A DNA stretch of 32,844 bases from Armatimonadaceae bacterium (GCA_030447685.1 JAUJOK010000029.1:30945-63788); one strand, 5' to 3'. Positions 23,592 to 31,845 are shown, numbered from the stretch's first letter. The notes: generated by a model not told the origin, from the sequence alone. Numbers and translations: made by a program.

Positions 23592-24521
23592 TCAGACCGC
23601 AGCAATTTCCGCGCCGACAGGAGCAGCGGCATGGCGCAGCGTCAGCCAGGCGATTTCAGGACGGCATAAAAGGCGTGGATACAACGGGAAATTGCGAAAC
23701 CGGGCGGTGCCGATGCCGCGCGAAACATACAGGACTATTTCACGTTCAGGATCGCGGTGAAGCGCGGATGTGAGCCGCGCCCGGTCGAACAGCCCGGCAT
23801 CGAGGGCGCGGCCCAACGGATTTTGCGTCTTAAGCGGCCCGACCAGCGGGAGACGCACCTGGCCGCCGTGCGTGTGACCGGAAAGCATCACATCCACGCC
23901 TGCCCGCGCCGCCGCGTAGACGATCTGTGGCGAATGCGCCAGCAACAGACAGAAACGGTCCACATCTCTTCCGGCAAGGGTCGTGTCCAGATCGGCGTGG
24001 CCGTAATACGGGTCGTCCGTGCCCGCCACCGTAATCGTCGTCTGCCCGATGGTCAACGGCACGTTCTCGTTTACGAGCAGCGTCATGCCGGTGGCGGCGA
24101 AGCATTGACGAATGTTTCGGCGCGTGGCGCGCGGAGGCTTGTGCTCGGCATTGCCCAGAATAGCGTAGCGGGCGTGCCGCGCGCGCAAATGCCGCTCAAT
24201 AAAGGTGACAACCGGAGTGATGCCCGCCGCGCCCTCCACGGTATCCCCTGCAAGCACAGCAATGTCAGGTGTCGGCAGTACATCCAGAAGTTCCGCCAGC
24301 CGCCGCTCGCGCCGTCCCCATTGTCGGGTGTGCATATCCGCCAGCAGAAGGAGGGAGAGACCGTCCAGAGCGGCGGGAAGCCGGGGCGACCACAATTCGG
24401 TTTGCGTGACTTCCAGGCGATACGGTTCGATGCCCAGGGAGTAGGCGGCGAGCGTGCCGATACCGACGGCAAGCGCCCCGGCTGCTATCGCCGGGGAGAC
24501 AGCGGGGCTGCGCTGTGTCAC
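23592..24521 (-). CDS. Membrane-anchored metallophosphoesterase (YkuE-like)
   Basis: This calcineurin-type phosphoesterase carries an N-terminal membrane anchor. The metal-binding motifs are all present: LLADMHTRQ (Asp62, His64), VLAGDTVEG, LGNAEH, LLAHSP and SGHTHGGQ. With the GTG at 24521 the protein has 309 residues and begins with one hydrophobic helix (about 9-30). That start overlaps the TGA of the upstream glycosyltransferase (GTGA). An in-frame ATG at 24590 would add 23 polar residues overlapping that gene and is less likely. Relatives act on phosphorylated lipids or nucleotides such as UDP-linked sugars. The exact substrate is unknown, but pairing with a GT2 enzyme suggests envelope lipid or glycan chemistry. 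Confidence 0.88.
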   Translation of the reverse strand: MTQRSPAVSPAIAAGALAVGIGTLAAYSLGIEPYRLEVTQTELWSPRLPAALDGLSLLLLADMHTRQWGRRERRLAELLDVLPTPDIAVLAGDTVEGAAGITPVVTFIERHLRARHARYAILGNAEHKPPRATRRNIRQCFAATGMTLLVNENVPLTIGQTTITVAGTDDPYYGHADLDTTLAGRDVDRFCLLLAHSPQIVYAAARAGVDVMLSGHTHGGQVRLPLVGPLKTQNPLGRALDAGLFDRARLTSALHRDPEREIVLYVSRGIGTARFRNFPLYPRLLCRPEIAWLTLRHAAAPVGAEIAAV

Positions 24522-25318
24522 GCCTGGTGAGGCGTCGGGCGCGTTCCGCCCGCCGGAGTTGCCAGGGGCCGCACCGCCCGATGAATCCATCGAATACGCA
24601 AAAGATCACCGAGCATCTTCAGACCACCGCGCAGCCATGCCGCCCGAGTGGGAAAGGCGCTCGATCCCTCCTGATGCGCCCAGCGTACGGGAACCTCGGC
24701 GATCCCATAGCCAAGCCGTCGCGCTAAAAACAAGGCTTCGATATCAAAGGAAAAGCCGTTCAATAGACAGCGTGAGAAAATCTCGCGTGCCGCCGTCCGC
24801 GTAAACAGCTTGAAGCCGCACTGCGTGTCGTGAATACCGGGCGTCGCGGCCATTTGAACGATCTGGTTAAAGGCGCGACCGGCTATCTCCCGATACCAGG
24901 GCTGACGCACAAGAAGCTGAGACTCGCGCAGGGGCCGCGAACCGATGGCGACGGTCGAGCCGGTATCGAGCGCCCTTTCCAGCTTGACCAGTTCCTCCAC
25001 GGGCGTGGAAAGGTCCGCATCCATGAAAAGCACACGCTCGCAGACGGCATGCTCGATACCGTAACGAACAGCATATCCCTTGCCGCGATTGGTTTCGTAG
25101 CGCAGCACCCGGATTTGCGGGCGGCTGTCGGCCCACGAACCGGCGACGGCAGACGTGGCATCGGTCGAACCGTCGTCCACCACCAGCAGTTCATACGTGT
25201 CACCGCGACTATCGAGATAATCAGCGGCAGCCTGAAGCGTGGGAATCAGACGGGCGGATTCGTTATATGCCGGCACGACGACAGAAAGACTCGGCCTGTT
25301 TTCCGGGTGGGTTGTCAC
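24518..25318 (-). CDS. GT2 glycosyltransferase, dolichyl-phosphate glucosyltransferase type
   Basis: This 266-residue family 2 glycosyltransferase probably transfers a sugar from a nucleotide donor to a polyprenyl phosphate at the membrane. It has SVVVPAYNES (12-21), LLVVDDGSTDAT (44-55), NRGKGYAVRYG (77-87), the DxD metal site MDADLS (99-104) and TQCGFKLF with the C-terminal RWAHQEGSS. No strong transmembrane pair follows the catalytic domain, as in the ALG5-like subgroup. The start is a GTG at 25318 with a stop shortly upstream; no good ribosome binding site is seen. It overlaps the metallophosphoesterase downstream (GTGA), so the two form a unit. Confidence 0.9.
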   Translation of the reverse strand: MTTHPENRPSLSVVVPAYNESARLIPTLQAAADYLDSRGDTYELLVVDDGSTDATSAVAGSWADSRPQIRVLRYETNRGKGYAVRYGIEHAVCERVLFMDADLSTPVEELVKLERALDTGSTVAIGSRPLRESQLLVRQPWYREIAGRAFNQIVQMAATPGIHDTQCGFKLFTRTAAREIFSRCLLNGFSFDIEALFLARRLGYGIAEVPVRWAHQEGSSAFPTRAAWLRGGLKMLGDLLRIRWIHRAVRPLATPAGGTRPTPHQA

Positions 25319-25433
25319 ACTGTATTGTACGCGATTTCCTTATAAAAAATCACCCTGAAATTCGGGAACGAAACAGCCGAAATAGCTGTTAAGTGGTTTG
25401 ATAGGCTCGATGCTGCGGTATAAACGTAGTGAC

Positions 25434-25578
25434 AATTGAATACCGCCATAACTGAATAGCGACCACAACTGAATACGGACAATCTGGGTACACAACCGCA
25501 TAGCGCGAACTGAATACGCAAAAACTGAATAGCGCCTAAAACCGAATAACGAAAACCGTACATCCATCGAACCAAATA
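25434..25578. repeat. Degenerate array of AACTGAATA-like repeats
   Basis: Nonamers close to AACYGAATA begin at 25434, 25450, 25467, 25494, 25508, 25523, 25540, 25554 and 25570 (a poor copy near 25482), every 14-17 bp, about ten units. Four are exactly AACTGAATA. Most are followed by GCG or CG and an A-rich spacer. The array fills the otherwise gene-free 25319-25654 region. It is too short and irregular for CRISPR, and no palindrome is seen in the unit. Confidence 0.8.
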
Positions 25579-25587
25579 GGCAGGAAG

Positions 25588-25617
25588 GGGCGGGGCACCA
25601 GTCATGGTGCCCCGCCC
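25588..25617. terminator. Strong GC-rich hairpin next to the repeat array
   Basis: GGGCGGGGCACCA (25588-25600) pairs perfectly with TGGTGCCCCGCCC (25605-25617) around GTCA. On the plus strand TTAATTT follows. On the minus strand only CTTCC follows, although the gene that needs a terminator (25655-26350) is on the minus strand. It is either a bidirectional terminator or a border element of the array. Confidence 0.55.
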
Positions 25618-25654
25618 TTAATTTATGACAGCCCCAATTGGGCCTGCTGCCCGT

Positions 25655-26350
25655 TCAGAAACGGACCCCCTGAGCCTCTGGAACGAACCGCAGGATTATC
25701 TTCTCCCCCGGATCACCGGGGTGACATGATACCCGCATATCATAGCGTTTATCGTCGCATGTATTGTGGACAGGAGTAATGCCTTCCTGCGCCCGGTGTC
25801 GCTCATCGACGTTCAGACCGGCTCCGTCTTTGAGGCGCGCCGTTACCGGGTCATGCAGTGACTCCGGCAGCGTTATGAACTCCTCGGCCACGCCATTCAT
25901 GACGAACTGGATGTTGACCTCGCCGCTCCCCGGCACCAGATGGATTTCGGATGCGCCGCGCGCCAAACCCGCCGTGACCAGCGACGTCGTGAACCGGTAT
26001 ACCGGGTGTGGGGCACGGTATCGTGCTCGGGTATGGAACCGGCGGATTTGCGTCTCATTTCCGTCTCCCCCAGCAATCTCCGCCAACGCTCTGACGATAT
26101 CTTCCCGAACACGGGCAGCGAAGGCGTCATCCAGCGACGGGCGCGCGCGGCGGCGCAGGTGATCGTCTGCCATAGTTGTCATCCTTTCCTTGAGACGGCT
26201 GCGCGCACTGTGCAGACGGCTCTTGACCGTTGTCACGGGAATGCCCAGGAACATGTCCTGGTACCGCTGAACGAGCCGATCATACGCCAGCGTATCCCCG
26301 GCCTGAGATTTAACCACGAGCATCGTTAGGTAATCGGAATCAGTTCGCAT
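25655..26350 (-). CDS. Internally deleted ECF sigma factor joined to a GspE/PilB-like N-domain
   Basis: Residues 1-33 (DYLTMLVVKSQAGDTLAYDRLVQRYQDM) are the beginning of ECF sigma region 2. Residue 34 onward (FLGIPVTTVKSRLHSARSRLKERM, to 57) is the helix-turn-helix of region 4. Everything between, normally about 90 residues including the -10-binding helix, is missing without a frameshift. After a charged linker, 125-225 resemble the N-terminal domain of type II secretion/type IV pilus ATPases: GLARGASEIHLVPGSGEVNIQF, MNGVAEEF, LPESLHDPVTARLKDGAGLNVDERHRAQEG, DMRVSCHP and GEKIILRFV. The Walker A ATPase part is absent. ATG at 26350 with AGGGG upstream. It cannot act as a normal sigma factor. 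It may be a DNA-binding remnant or a regulator. Confidence 0.75.
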   Translation of the reverse strand: MRTDSDYLTMLVVKSQAGDTLAYDRLVQRYQDMFLGIPVTTVKSRLHSARSRLKERMTTMADDHLRRRARPSLDDAFAARVREDIVRALAEIAGGDGNETQIRRFHTRARYRAPHPVYRFTTSLVTAGLARGASEIHLVPGSGEVNIQFVMNGVAEEFITLPESLHDPVTARLKDGAGLNVDERHRAQEGITPVHNTCDDKRYDMRVSCHPGDPGEKIILRFVPEAQGVRF

Positions 26351-26443
26351 CGCACCGTACCCCTATTATCTAAAAGCCCCTGGAACGAATGAAAAAGTTG
26401 ATTGCCTTGCGGTATACCCGTTCCGCCGCTTTAATCCGCGTGC

Positions 26444-26472
26444 TTGACACGGGTGCGGGCGCTCAGTATACT
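26444..26472 (+). promoter_or_regulatory. Near-consensus promoter for the KimA-like operon
   Basis: TTGACA (26444-26449), 17 bp, TATACT (26467-26472). The start would be near 26479, leaving a 41-nt leader before the TTG at 26520. It is among the best promoter matches in the window. Confidence 0.85.
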
Positions 26473-26519
26473 GACCCTGTGGGGCGCATCCCACATCTTT
26501 GAACGTAAGAGGCATCTTT

Positions 26520-28559
26520 TTGGCTGTCGCACTTCGCCGCCTGCTTCTCGGGCGTCCGCTTCCCACGGCCCACGCCATCCACACCCGGCTGCCCAAGCGC
26601 CTCGCTCTTGCCGTCTTCTCGTCGGACGCCCTTTCGTCTACCGCCTACGCCACCGAGGAGATTCTGCGCGTCCTGATGCTCTACGGCCTCACCGCAGGCG
26701 CGGCCTTACCGGCCCTGCACTACGCCTGGCCCATCGCGCTGGGAATCGCGGTACTGCTGATAATCGTCTCGTTATCGTACCGGCAAACCATCTTCGCCTA
26801 TCCCGGCGGCGCAAGCGCCTATCTGGTGTCCAAAGACAATCTGGGCGTAATTGCTTCGCTGGTGGCGGGGGCGGCCCTGTTATGGTCGTATATTCTTACG
26901 GTTTCGGTTTCCGTGTCCGCCGGGGCGGCAGCTATCGTCTCCGCATTTCCCGAGCTTCAGTCACAGAACGTAGCGCTTTGCCTGTTCTTCATCGCCTTTA
27001 TTACGCTTGCAAATCTGCGGGGCGCGAAGGAGTCCGGGACGGTTTTCGCTATTCCAACCTATTCTTTTGTTTTTTCCATGATGTTCCTGCTCGCGCTGGG
27101 TCTTTTCAAGCTCGCTACAGGAGGGGTGGCCGATAGCCCACCCGACGCCTGGACAGTGGAAACGGCAAAAGAGGCGATGCTGCGCGAACACGGTGGGATA
27201 ACGCAGCAACTGGAAGCGGTTAGCTTGTTCGTGATTTTGCGCGCTTTTGCCTCGGGCTGCGCCGCGCTTACCGGTATCGAAGCAATTTCCGATGGTATTC
27301 CTGCCTTCAAAAAGCCGGAACCCCGCAACGCCGCAACGACCCTGATGATCCTGGCCACTATTCTGACCACGATGTTCCTGGGAATGTCTTACCTGGCCAC
27401 CCGTATGGCGATACCTGCCATTCCCGAAGACGCGCGCGGCTATGAAACGGTTATCTCGCAGCTCGGGCGTCGGGTGTTCACCGACGGACTCGGCTGGTAC
27501 TACTATGTCCTCATGGCCTCTGCCACGGCCATTCTGGTTGTTGGCGCGAACACCGCGTATCAGGATTTTCCCCGTCTTGCCTCCCTGCTCGCGCGCGACA
27601 AATTTCTGCCGACACAGCTCGGTCATATGGGGGATCGCCTGGTCTTCGCGAACGGTATTCTGATTCTTGCCGCGTTCGCCGCGCTGCTGGTAATCGTTTT
27701 TCGTGGCTCGGTGACGGCGCTCCTGCCGCTTTACGCCATCGGCGTCTTCGCCGCATTCACCCTGTCGCAAGGCTCGATGGTGCGTAAATGGCTGCGCGAC
27801 CGGGGGCAGGGCTGGCAGGTCTCCCTGGTAATGAATCTGGTCGGCGCTATCGTCACCGGAATCGTCATGGTGGTTATCGGCATCACCAAATTCAATGCGG
27901 GCGACCCCACCGGCATCGTGCTTCCCTTTGGTTCCCATGAAGGCAGGCCCGGTACGCCTATCCACTACGGGGCATGGCTGGTTATCGCGCTCGTGCCGCT
28001 GCTGGTAGCGATGTTCCGCAGGATCAACGCACATTATGCGGATGTCGCGCGCCATCTGGTGCCGGATACCTTTTCCTCGCTTTTGCAGGAAAACAATAGC
28101 GTACCGGTTCATCATACGGTGCTGGTTCTGGTGCCGGGAATCCACAAAGGCATTTTTCCCGCGCTGGAATATGCGCGCTCTTTATCCGATGATGCGCGGG
28201 CCGTTTACATCGAGATGGACCCGGCCAATACCCCCTCTCTGAAGGAGGACTGGGAACGGCATATTACGGGCGTACCGCTGATTATCCTGGAATCGCCGCT
28301 GCGGTCGCTGACCGAGCCGCTGGTCGAGTATGTGGAAGAGGTAAAGGATGAGCGGGCGGATGACGTGGTGACGGTTATCCTGCCCGAACTCGTTTCCGCC
28401 ACCCGATGGTGGCACCGCCTGCTGCATAATACGTCGGGCAAAGCCATTCGCCAGGCGCTGGGCAGCCGGGAAGACATCGTGGTGACTAACTACCGGTATT
28501 TCGCGGAGGAACTGAATCAGCGTCAAAGCCGCGCCGAGACGGGCGTGGAGGCGGCATGA
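26520..28559 (+). CDS. KimA-like potassium/APC superfamily transporter
   Basis: This 679-residue transporter of the APC superfamily most resembles KimA (formerly YdaO), the proton-coupled potassium importer of Bacillus controlled by c-di-AMP. The N-terminus has the family text LPKRLALAVFSSDALSSTAYATEEIL, then SLSYRQTIFAYPGGASAYLVSKDNLG and LLWSYILTVSVSVSAGAAAIVSAFP. There are about 12 membrane helices to about residue 510, followed by a 170-residue soluble C-terminal domain (HHTVLVLVPGIHKGIFPALEYAR onward) like the cytosolic domain of KimA. The TTG at 26520 is chosen because AAGAGG lies seven bases upstream; the TTG at 26499 has none. Amino-acid transport cannot be excluded. The TGA overlaps the next start (ATGA). 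Confidence 0.88.
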   Translation: MAVALRRLLLGRPLPTAHAIHTRLPKRLALAVFSSDALSSTAYATEEILRVLMLYGLTAGAALPALHYAWPIALGIAVLLIIVSLSYRQTIFAYPGGASAYLVSKDNLGVIASLVAGAALLWSYILTVSVSVSAGAAAIVSAFPELQSQNVALCLFFIAFITLANLRGAKESGTVFAIPTYSFVFSMMFLLALGLFKLATGGVADSPPDAWTVETAKEAMLREHGGITQQLEAVSLFVILRAFASGCAALTGIEAISDGIPAFKKPEPRNAATTLMILATILTTMFLGMSYLATRMAIPAIPEDARGYETVISQLGRRVFTDGLGWYYYVLMASATAILVVGANTAYQDFPRLASLLARDKFLPTQLGHMGDRLVFANGILILAAFAALLVIVFRGSVTALLPLYAIGVFAAFTLSQGSMVRKWLRDRGQGWQVSLVMNLVGAIVTGIVMVVIGITKFNAGDPTGIVLPFGSHEGRPGTPIHYGAWLVIALVPLLVAMFRRINAHYADVARHLVPDTFSSLLQENNSVPVHHTVLVLVPGIHKGIFPALEYARSLSDDARAVYIEMDPANTPSLKEDWERHITGVPLIILESPLRSLTEPLVEYVEEVKDERADDVVTVILPELVSATRWWHRLLHNTSGKAIRQALGSREDIVVTNYRYFAEELNQRQSRAETGVEAA

Positions 28560-29386
28560 TCGTTGAGATTCGGGATGAGGTAGTAACGCTGTCGGGGACG
28601 CTGCGCCGCAACCGCTGGGCCACTCTCCAGTCGGCAGTGAATGTGCGCCTGCGGCACCATCCTGCCGGAATCGTGGTAGATTGCGGCGGGCTGCAGCTAC
28701 TGACCCCGGAAGGCGCGCGAACCTTTCGCGACGCCGCCCAGCATATCGTTGCGGGCGGAGGGCGCATAGTGCTCGCCAATGTTCCGCCGGAAGTTATGCA
28801 GGTGCTCCGCCAGACACCCAATCTGGGTTCTCAGCTTCCTATTGCGGCGACGGTCGCCGATGCTCGGGCAAGTTTAGGGCTGGAAATCTCCCGCCCGCGC
28901 TCGGTGGCAGGTGGGGGAACCGGGACTGCCGTGGCGGCAGGACTTCTGGGCACGGAAGCGGATTCTCATGCCGTTGCGATGGCCTGTCGGCTGGCGTACA
29001 GCATGCAGGCTACGGTTTATCTGATTTACCTGCTGGTCGTGCCGCGAAACAAGCCGCTTCTGGCGGCGCTGGGCGATCAGGAAGAGGCGGCGCGCGGCGC
29101 GCTGGAGCGATTGGAAGCAGCAGTGCGAACAGCGCGGCTGCGTCCCGCGCCGCGTGTGGAGCGGACGCGTGATCCGGCGGGTCGTCTGGTTGCCGTGGCC
29201 TCGGAAGTGCGCGCCGATGCCATCACTCTGGCGCTTCCACCCGGCAGTTCAGAAGAATTGAATGCGCTTGCCGAGGCCGTTCTGGCCCGCGCTGATTGCG
29301 ATGTGGTTATCAATCGTCTGCCCGCGCCCCAGTCCGGTGCGGTTCCTGCTGCGCCCGTGCTTATTGCGGGGGGAGGCAGACACTGA
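28556..29386 (+). CDS. STAS domain fused to a Usp-like domain
   Basis: The first 105 residues look like a STAS (anti-sigma antagonist) domain: VEIRDEVVTLSGTLRRNRWATLQSAV, then HHPAGIVVDCGGLQLLTPEGARTFRDA and GGGRIVLANVPPEVMQVLRQT. Residues about 125-262 resemble a universal stress protein domain (DSHAVAMACRLAYSMQATVYLIYLLVVP, LARADCDVVINRLPAP). In SpoIIAA/RsbV proteins a phosphorylated Ser occurs in a DSSG motif; here the matching stretch reads TPEG (50-53), with Glu in its place. The protein could link the transporter to the RsbU-type phosphatase two genes later, but with this change phosphorylation control is doubtful. It overlaps the transporter (ATGA) and the next gene (TGATG). Confidence 0.78.
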   Translation: MIVEIRDEVVTLSGTLRRNRWATLQSAVNVRLRHHPAGIVVDCGGLQLLTPEGARTFRDAAQHIVAGGGRIVLANVPPEVMQVLRQTPNLGSQLPIAATVADARASLGLEISRPRSVAGGGTGTAVAAGLLGTEADSHAVAMACRLAYSMQATVYLIYLLVVPRNKPLLAALGDQEEAARGALERLEAAVRTARLRPAPRVERTRDPAGRLVAVASEVRADAITLALPPGSSEELNALAEAVLARADCDVVINRLPAPQSGAVPAAPVLIAGGGRH

Positions 29387-29982
29387 TGCCGGAATGGATC
29401 GCGCACCCGGAAGAATGGGGCGTGGCCGCACTTGTGGCGGCTGTCGCGATGATCGGCATCTTCGTCCTGCTGCGTCTCATTCTGGGCGGAGCGCGCTCGC
29501 TCCGGGGCACGGCGGCAGCGGCACTTCCGGCCAAGCAGTATCAGCGCGTCCTGCTGCCGGCCTCACCGGAGACGGGGTATTCGGAAGAGGTTGTTTCGCT
29601 TGCCTGCCGCCTGGCGGGCAGCGGGGGCCATGCCGCCGCCGCTATTGTGTTGACGTATGTGATCGAGGTGCCGCGTGCGCTGGCTCCCAATGCCGAAATG
29701 CCGGAAGAAGAGGCTGCCGCGCAGCGCGTGCTGGATGAGGCCGCAGCATCTGTGAAGCGGTGCGGCCTTCAGCCCATCATCCGGATTCGCAAGGCGCGCG
29801 GCGTACTGGAAGGGACCTTGCGCGCCATTGGTGAAGAAAAGGCGGACCTGCTCGTGCTGATGGTTCCGTCCGGCTCGATCAGCCCCAACAGTCCTTCCCC
29901 GGCGGCTTCCCTGACGCGCGAACTGGCCCGGCGCGCGCCCTGTGAGGTCGTGCTTGCTCGCACCGCCGCCGCCTTGGTGTAA
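29386..29982 (+). CDS. Membrane-anchored Usp-like protein
   Basis: The 198-residue protein has one membrane helix (WGVAALVAAVAMIGIFVLLRLIL, about 11-33) followed by a cytosolic universal-stress-protein-like domain (KQYQRVLLPASPETGYSEEVVSLACRLAG at 45-73, AIVLTYVIEVP, KADLLVLMVPSG, RRAPCEVVLART). The usual GxxG-9-GS/T ATP loop of Usp proteins is not clear, since the equivalent stretch reads VPSGSISPNSPSP. The ATG at 29386 overlaps the TGA of the preceding gene (TGATG). It is likely a partner of the KimA-like transporter, as Usp domains often accompany ion transporters. Confidence 0.78.
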   Translation: MPEWIAHPEEWGVAALVAAVAMIGIFVLLRLILGGARSLRGTAAAALPAKQYQRVLLPASPETGYSEEVVSLACRLAGSGGHAAAAIVLTYVIEVPRALAPNAEMPEEEAAAQRVLDEAAASVKRCGLQPIIRIRKARGVLEGTLRAIGEEKADLLVLMVPSGSISPNSPSPAASLTRELARRAPCEVVLARTAAALV

Positions 29983-29999
29983 AGATTCAGGAGACCTGA

Positions 30000-30977
30000 A
30001 TGCGAAGCGATGTGAAAAACAAAAACAGGCTGCCCCCCGACACCGGAGAGCCATCGCTTCCGCGCATAGCTGCCACGGACACAGTGGCGCAGGCGTTAGA
30101 AACGCTGCGGCAGACCCCCAATGGTCGTGTTGGCGTAGCCGGCCCGGACGGTGAGATAGAAGCGGAACTGTGGCTTTCCGACCCCGGCCTGCACGACGAT
30201 ATTGTCGGGGCGAAAGAAGTGCAGCAACGCCTTTTGCCGCGCGTCGTTCCCACCGTTCCGGGATGGGAGTTCGCCGGACGCTACGCCGCAGCGGGCCATG
30301 TGGGCGGCGATTATTGGAGCGTCAAATATTACCGCGAAGAGGGCATTGTCACCTGCAAGCTTGCCGATGTGACCGGTCACGGCATCGCTGCCGCTATTTT
30401 AATGGCGGCTGTCAAGTTTGTTTCCGGCGTCTTATTCCGCCACTCGCCCTCACCGGCTGCCGTTATGGAGCGCACGAATCATTCGCTGCTGCGCGAAACC
30501 GCCCCAGACCGCATGGCGACTATGATCTATGCCTGGGTATATCCGCAGACACGGCGCGTACGTCTCGTGAACGCCGGTCACTCCCCTGCCTTCCTGGTGC
30601 GCGGCGTCGATGGCACCATAGAAGATATTGCCGCCACCGGGCCTTTGCTGGGCCTGATCGAGACGACCTATGAGGAGATGCAGATAACGCTCGGCCCTGG
30701 CGATCTGCTTTTCTTCTGCTCGGATGGCGTTGCCGAAGCGGGCAATCCGAAACAGTTCGGTGAAGCGCGCGTCAAGGAGATTGTGCGCGAACATCGACAT
30801 AAAGGGGCGGATGCGGTGGCCGATGCCGTGTTCGAGACGGCCCAAACCTGCTGCGGAGCGCCTAAGGATGATATGTCGCTCCTGGTAATCAAGGCCACGG
30901 AAGTGCGAACATCCGGCGGCAGTTCCCCAAAGCCTCGCCTGCAGGCGGCATCAAAAAAAGCGCCCGCCGCGAAATAG
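30000..30977 (+). CDS. RsbU/SpoIIE-type PP2C phosphatase
   Basis: The 325-residue protein contains a full SpoIIE/RsbU phosphatase domain: EVQQRLLPRVVPTVPGWEFAGRY (73-95), VGGDYW with Asp104, LADVTGHG with Asp123, VNAGHSPAFLV (190-200), FFCSDGVAEAGNP with Asp242 and KDDMSLLVI with Asp290-Asp291. These are the metal-binding positions, so it should be active. The first 60 residues include a possible CBS- or sensor-like segment (TDTVAQALETLRQTPNGRVGVAGPDG) of unclear type. It is preceded by AGGAGA and follows the Usp gene by 17 bp. Enzymes of this type dephosphorylate STAS proteins; a STAS protein is encoded two genes upstream. Confidence 0.9.
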   Translation: MRSDVKNKNRLPPDTGEPSLPRIAATDTVAQALETLRQTPNGRVGVAGPDGEIEAELWLSDPGLHDDIVGAKEVQQRLLPRVVPTVPGWEFAGRYAAAGHVGGDYWSVKYYREEGIVTCKLADVTGHGIAAAILMAAVKFVSGVLFRHSPSPAAVMERTNHSLLRETAPDRMATMIYAWVYPQTRRVRLVNAGHSPAFLVRGVDGTIEDIAATGPLLGLIETTYEEMQITLGPGDLLFFCSDGVAEAGNPKQFGEARVKEIVREHRHKGADAVADAVFETAQTCCGAPKDDMSLLVIKATEVRTSGGSSPKPRLQAASKKAPAAK

Positions 30978-31074
30978 TCTGCGACGGGCGGTACACAATC
31001 AAAGGTGGTAGAAAGGAGATGTTTTTATTATTGGAAGCCAGCAGCGTCTTCTTTAGGGCAAAATATAGACTATC

Positions 31075-31845
31075 TCAATCCCGGAAGCGGTATTTTATAA
31101 GCGCCCAGATAGCATCCACGCCATCAGTCCAGCGTATCTTCTTACCTTCCGCCGCCGTACGGGCACGGTAGCTAATCGGAACCTCGTAGATACGGTGGCC
31201 GCGCTTGCGCACTTTCGCCGTCACTTCGGGGCAAAAGTCAAAGCGGCGCGCGCGCAACGGCATCTCCAACAGCACGGAGCGCCGGAACATCTTGTAACAG
31301 GTCGCCTCATCCGAAATGCGCGCCCCAAACAGGACATTAGCCAAAAACGTCAATATCTTGTTGGCTAAAAGGTTGGGCAGCCGCATTCCCTGTAACGTCC
31401 CCCGGAACCGCGAGCCATAGACAACCGACGCGTTTTGCCGCTGCATCTCAGCCAGAAGCTCGGTAAGTTGGTTCGGCTCATACTCCAGGTCCGCATCCTG
31501 AATCACCACCACCTCGCTGGCGGCGTGCTTCAGCCCGGTAATTATGGCTGCGCCCTTGCCCTGATTGCGGTCATGGTACACCACCTTCAGGGCGGGGTCT
31601 TCCCGCGCCATCGCTCGAAGCAGGTCTGCTGTACCGTCCGTAGAGCAGTCGTCGACCACCACTATTTCCGTTACCACCGGCACGGCGCGCACCGTGTCCA
31701 GAATCTCACGCAGCGTTTTATGCTCATTATAGGCGGGGATGATGACAGCCAGCGTCGGCATCATCGGCGGCGCGGTGGTGGCCGCAGGCGTCGTCCGAAG
31801 CGGGTCTGACGTTTCTTTTATTTTTTGCGCGGGCAGCAGTTTCAT
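31075..31845 (-). CDS. GT2 glycosyltransferase (polyprenyl-phosphate sugar transferase type)
   Basis: This 256-residue family 2 glycosyltransferase has LAVIIPAYNEHKTL (32-45), IVVVDDCSTDGT (61-72), RNQGKGAAIITGLKHA (93-108), the DxD site QDADLEYEP (116-124), SRFRG and a C-terminal ISYRARTAAEGKKIRW. It resembles the dolichol-phosphate mannosyltransferase-like group. A 28-residue polar N-terminal extension precedes the domain; its ATG at 31845 has AAGGAAG at good spacing, while the internal ATGs near 31764 have none. It differs from the GT2 protein at 24518-25318. No operon partner is in view; it is divergent from the BlaI-type repressor. Confidence 0.9.
   Translation of the reverse strand: MKLLPAQKIKETSDPLRTTPAATTAPPMMPTLAVIIPAYNEHKTLREILDTVRAVPVVTEIVVVDDCSTDGTADLLRAMAREDPALKVVYHDRNQGKGAAIITGLKHAASEVVVIQDADLEYEPNQLTELLAEMQRQNASVVYGSRFRGTLQGMRLPNLLANKILTFLANVLFGARISDEATCYKMFRRSVLLEMPLRARRFDFCPEVTAKVRKRGHRIYEVPISYRARTAAEGKKIRWTDGVDAIWALIKYRFRD

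Noticed and set aside
25434..25578. CRISPR array
   Set aside because: The conserved unit is only about 9 bp and degenerate, and spacers are 5-8 bp. No cas genes are present.
25315..25605. A 96-codon minus-strand frame across the AACTGAATA array
   Set aside because: It is kept open by the repeat itself (recurring Tyr-Ser-Val). It has no ribosome binding site and no protein-like composition apart from the repeat.
31019..31171. Small plus-strand gene after GAAAGGAG
   Set aside because: The ribosome binding site touches the ATG with no spacing, and most of the frame is antisense to the GT2 gene.
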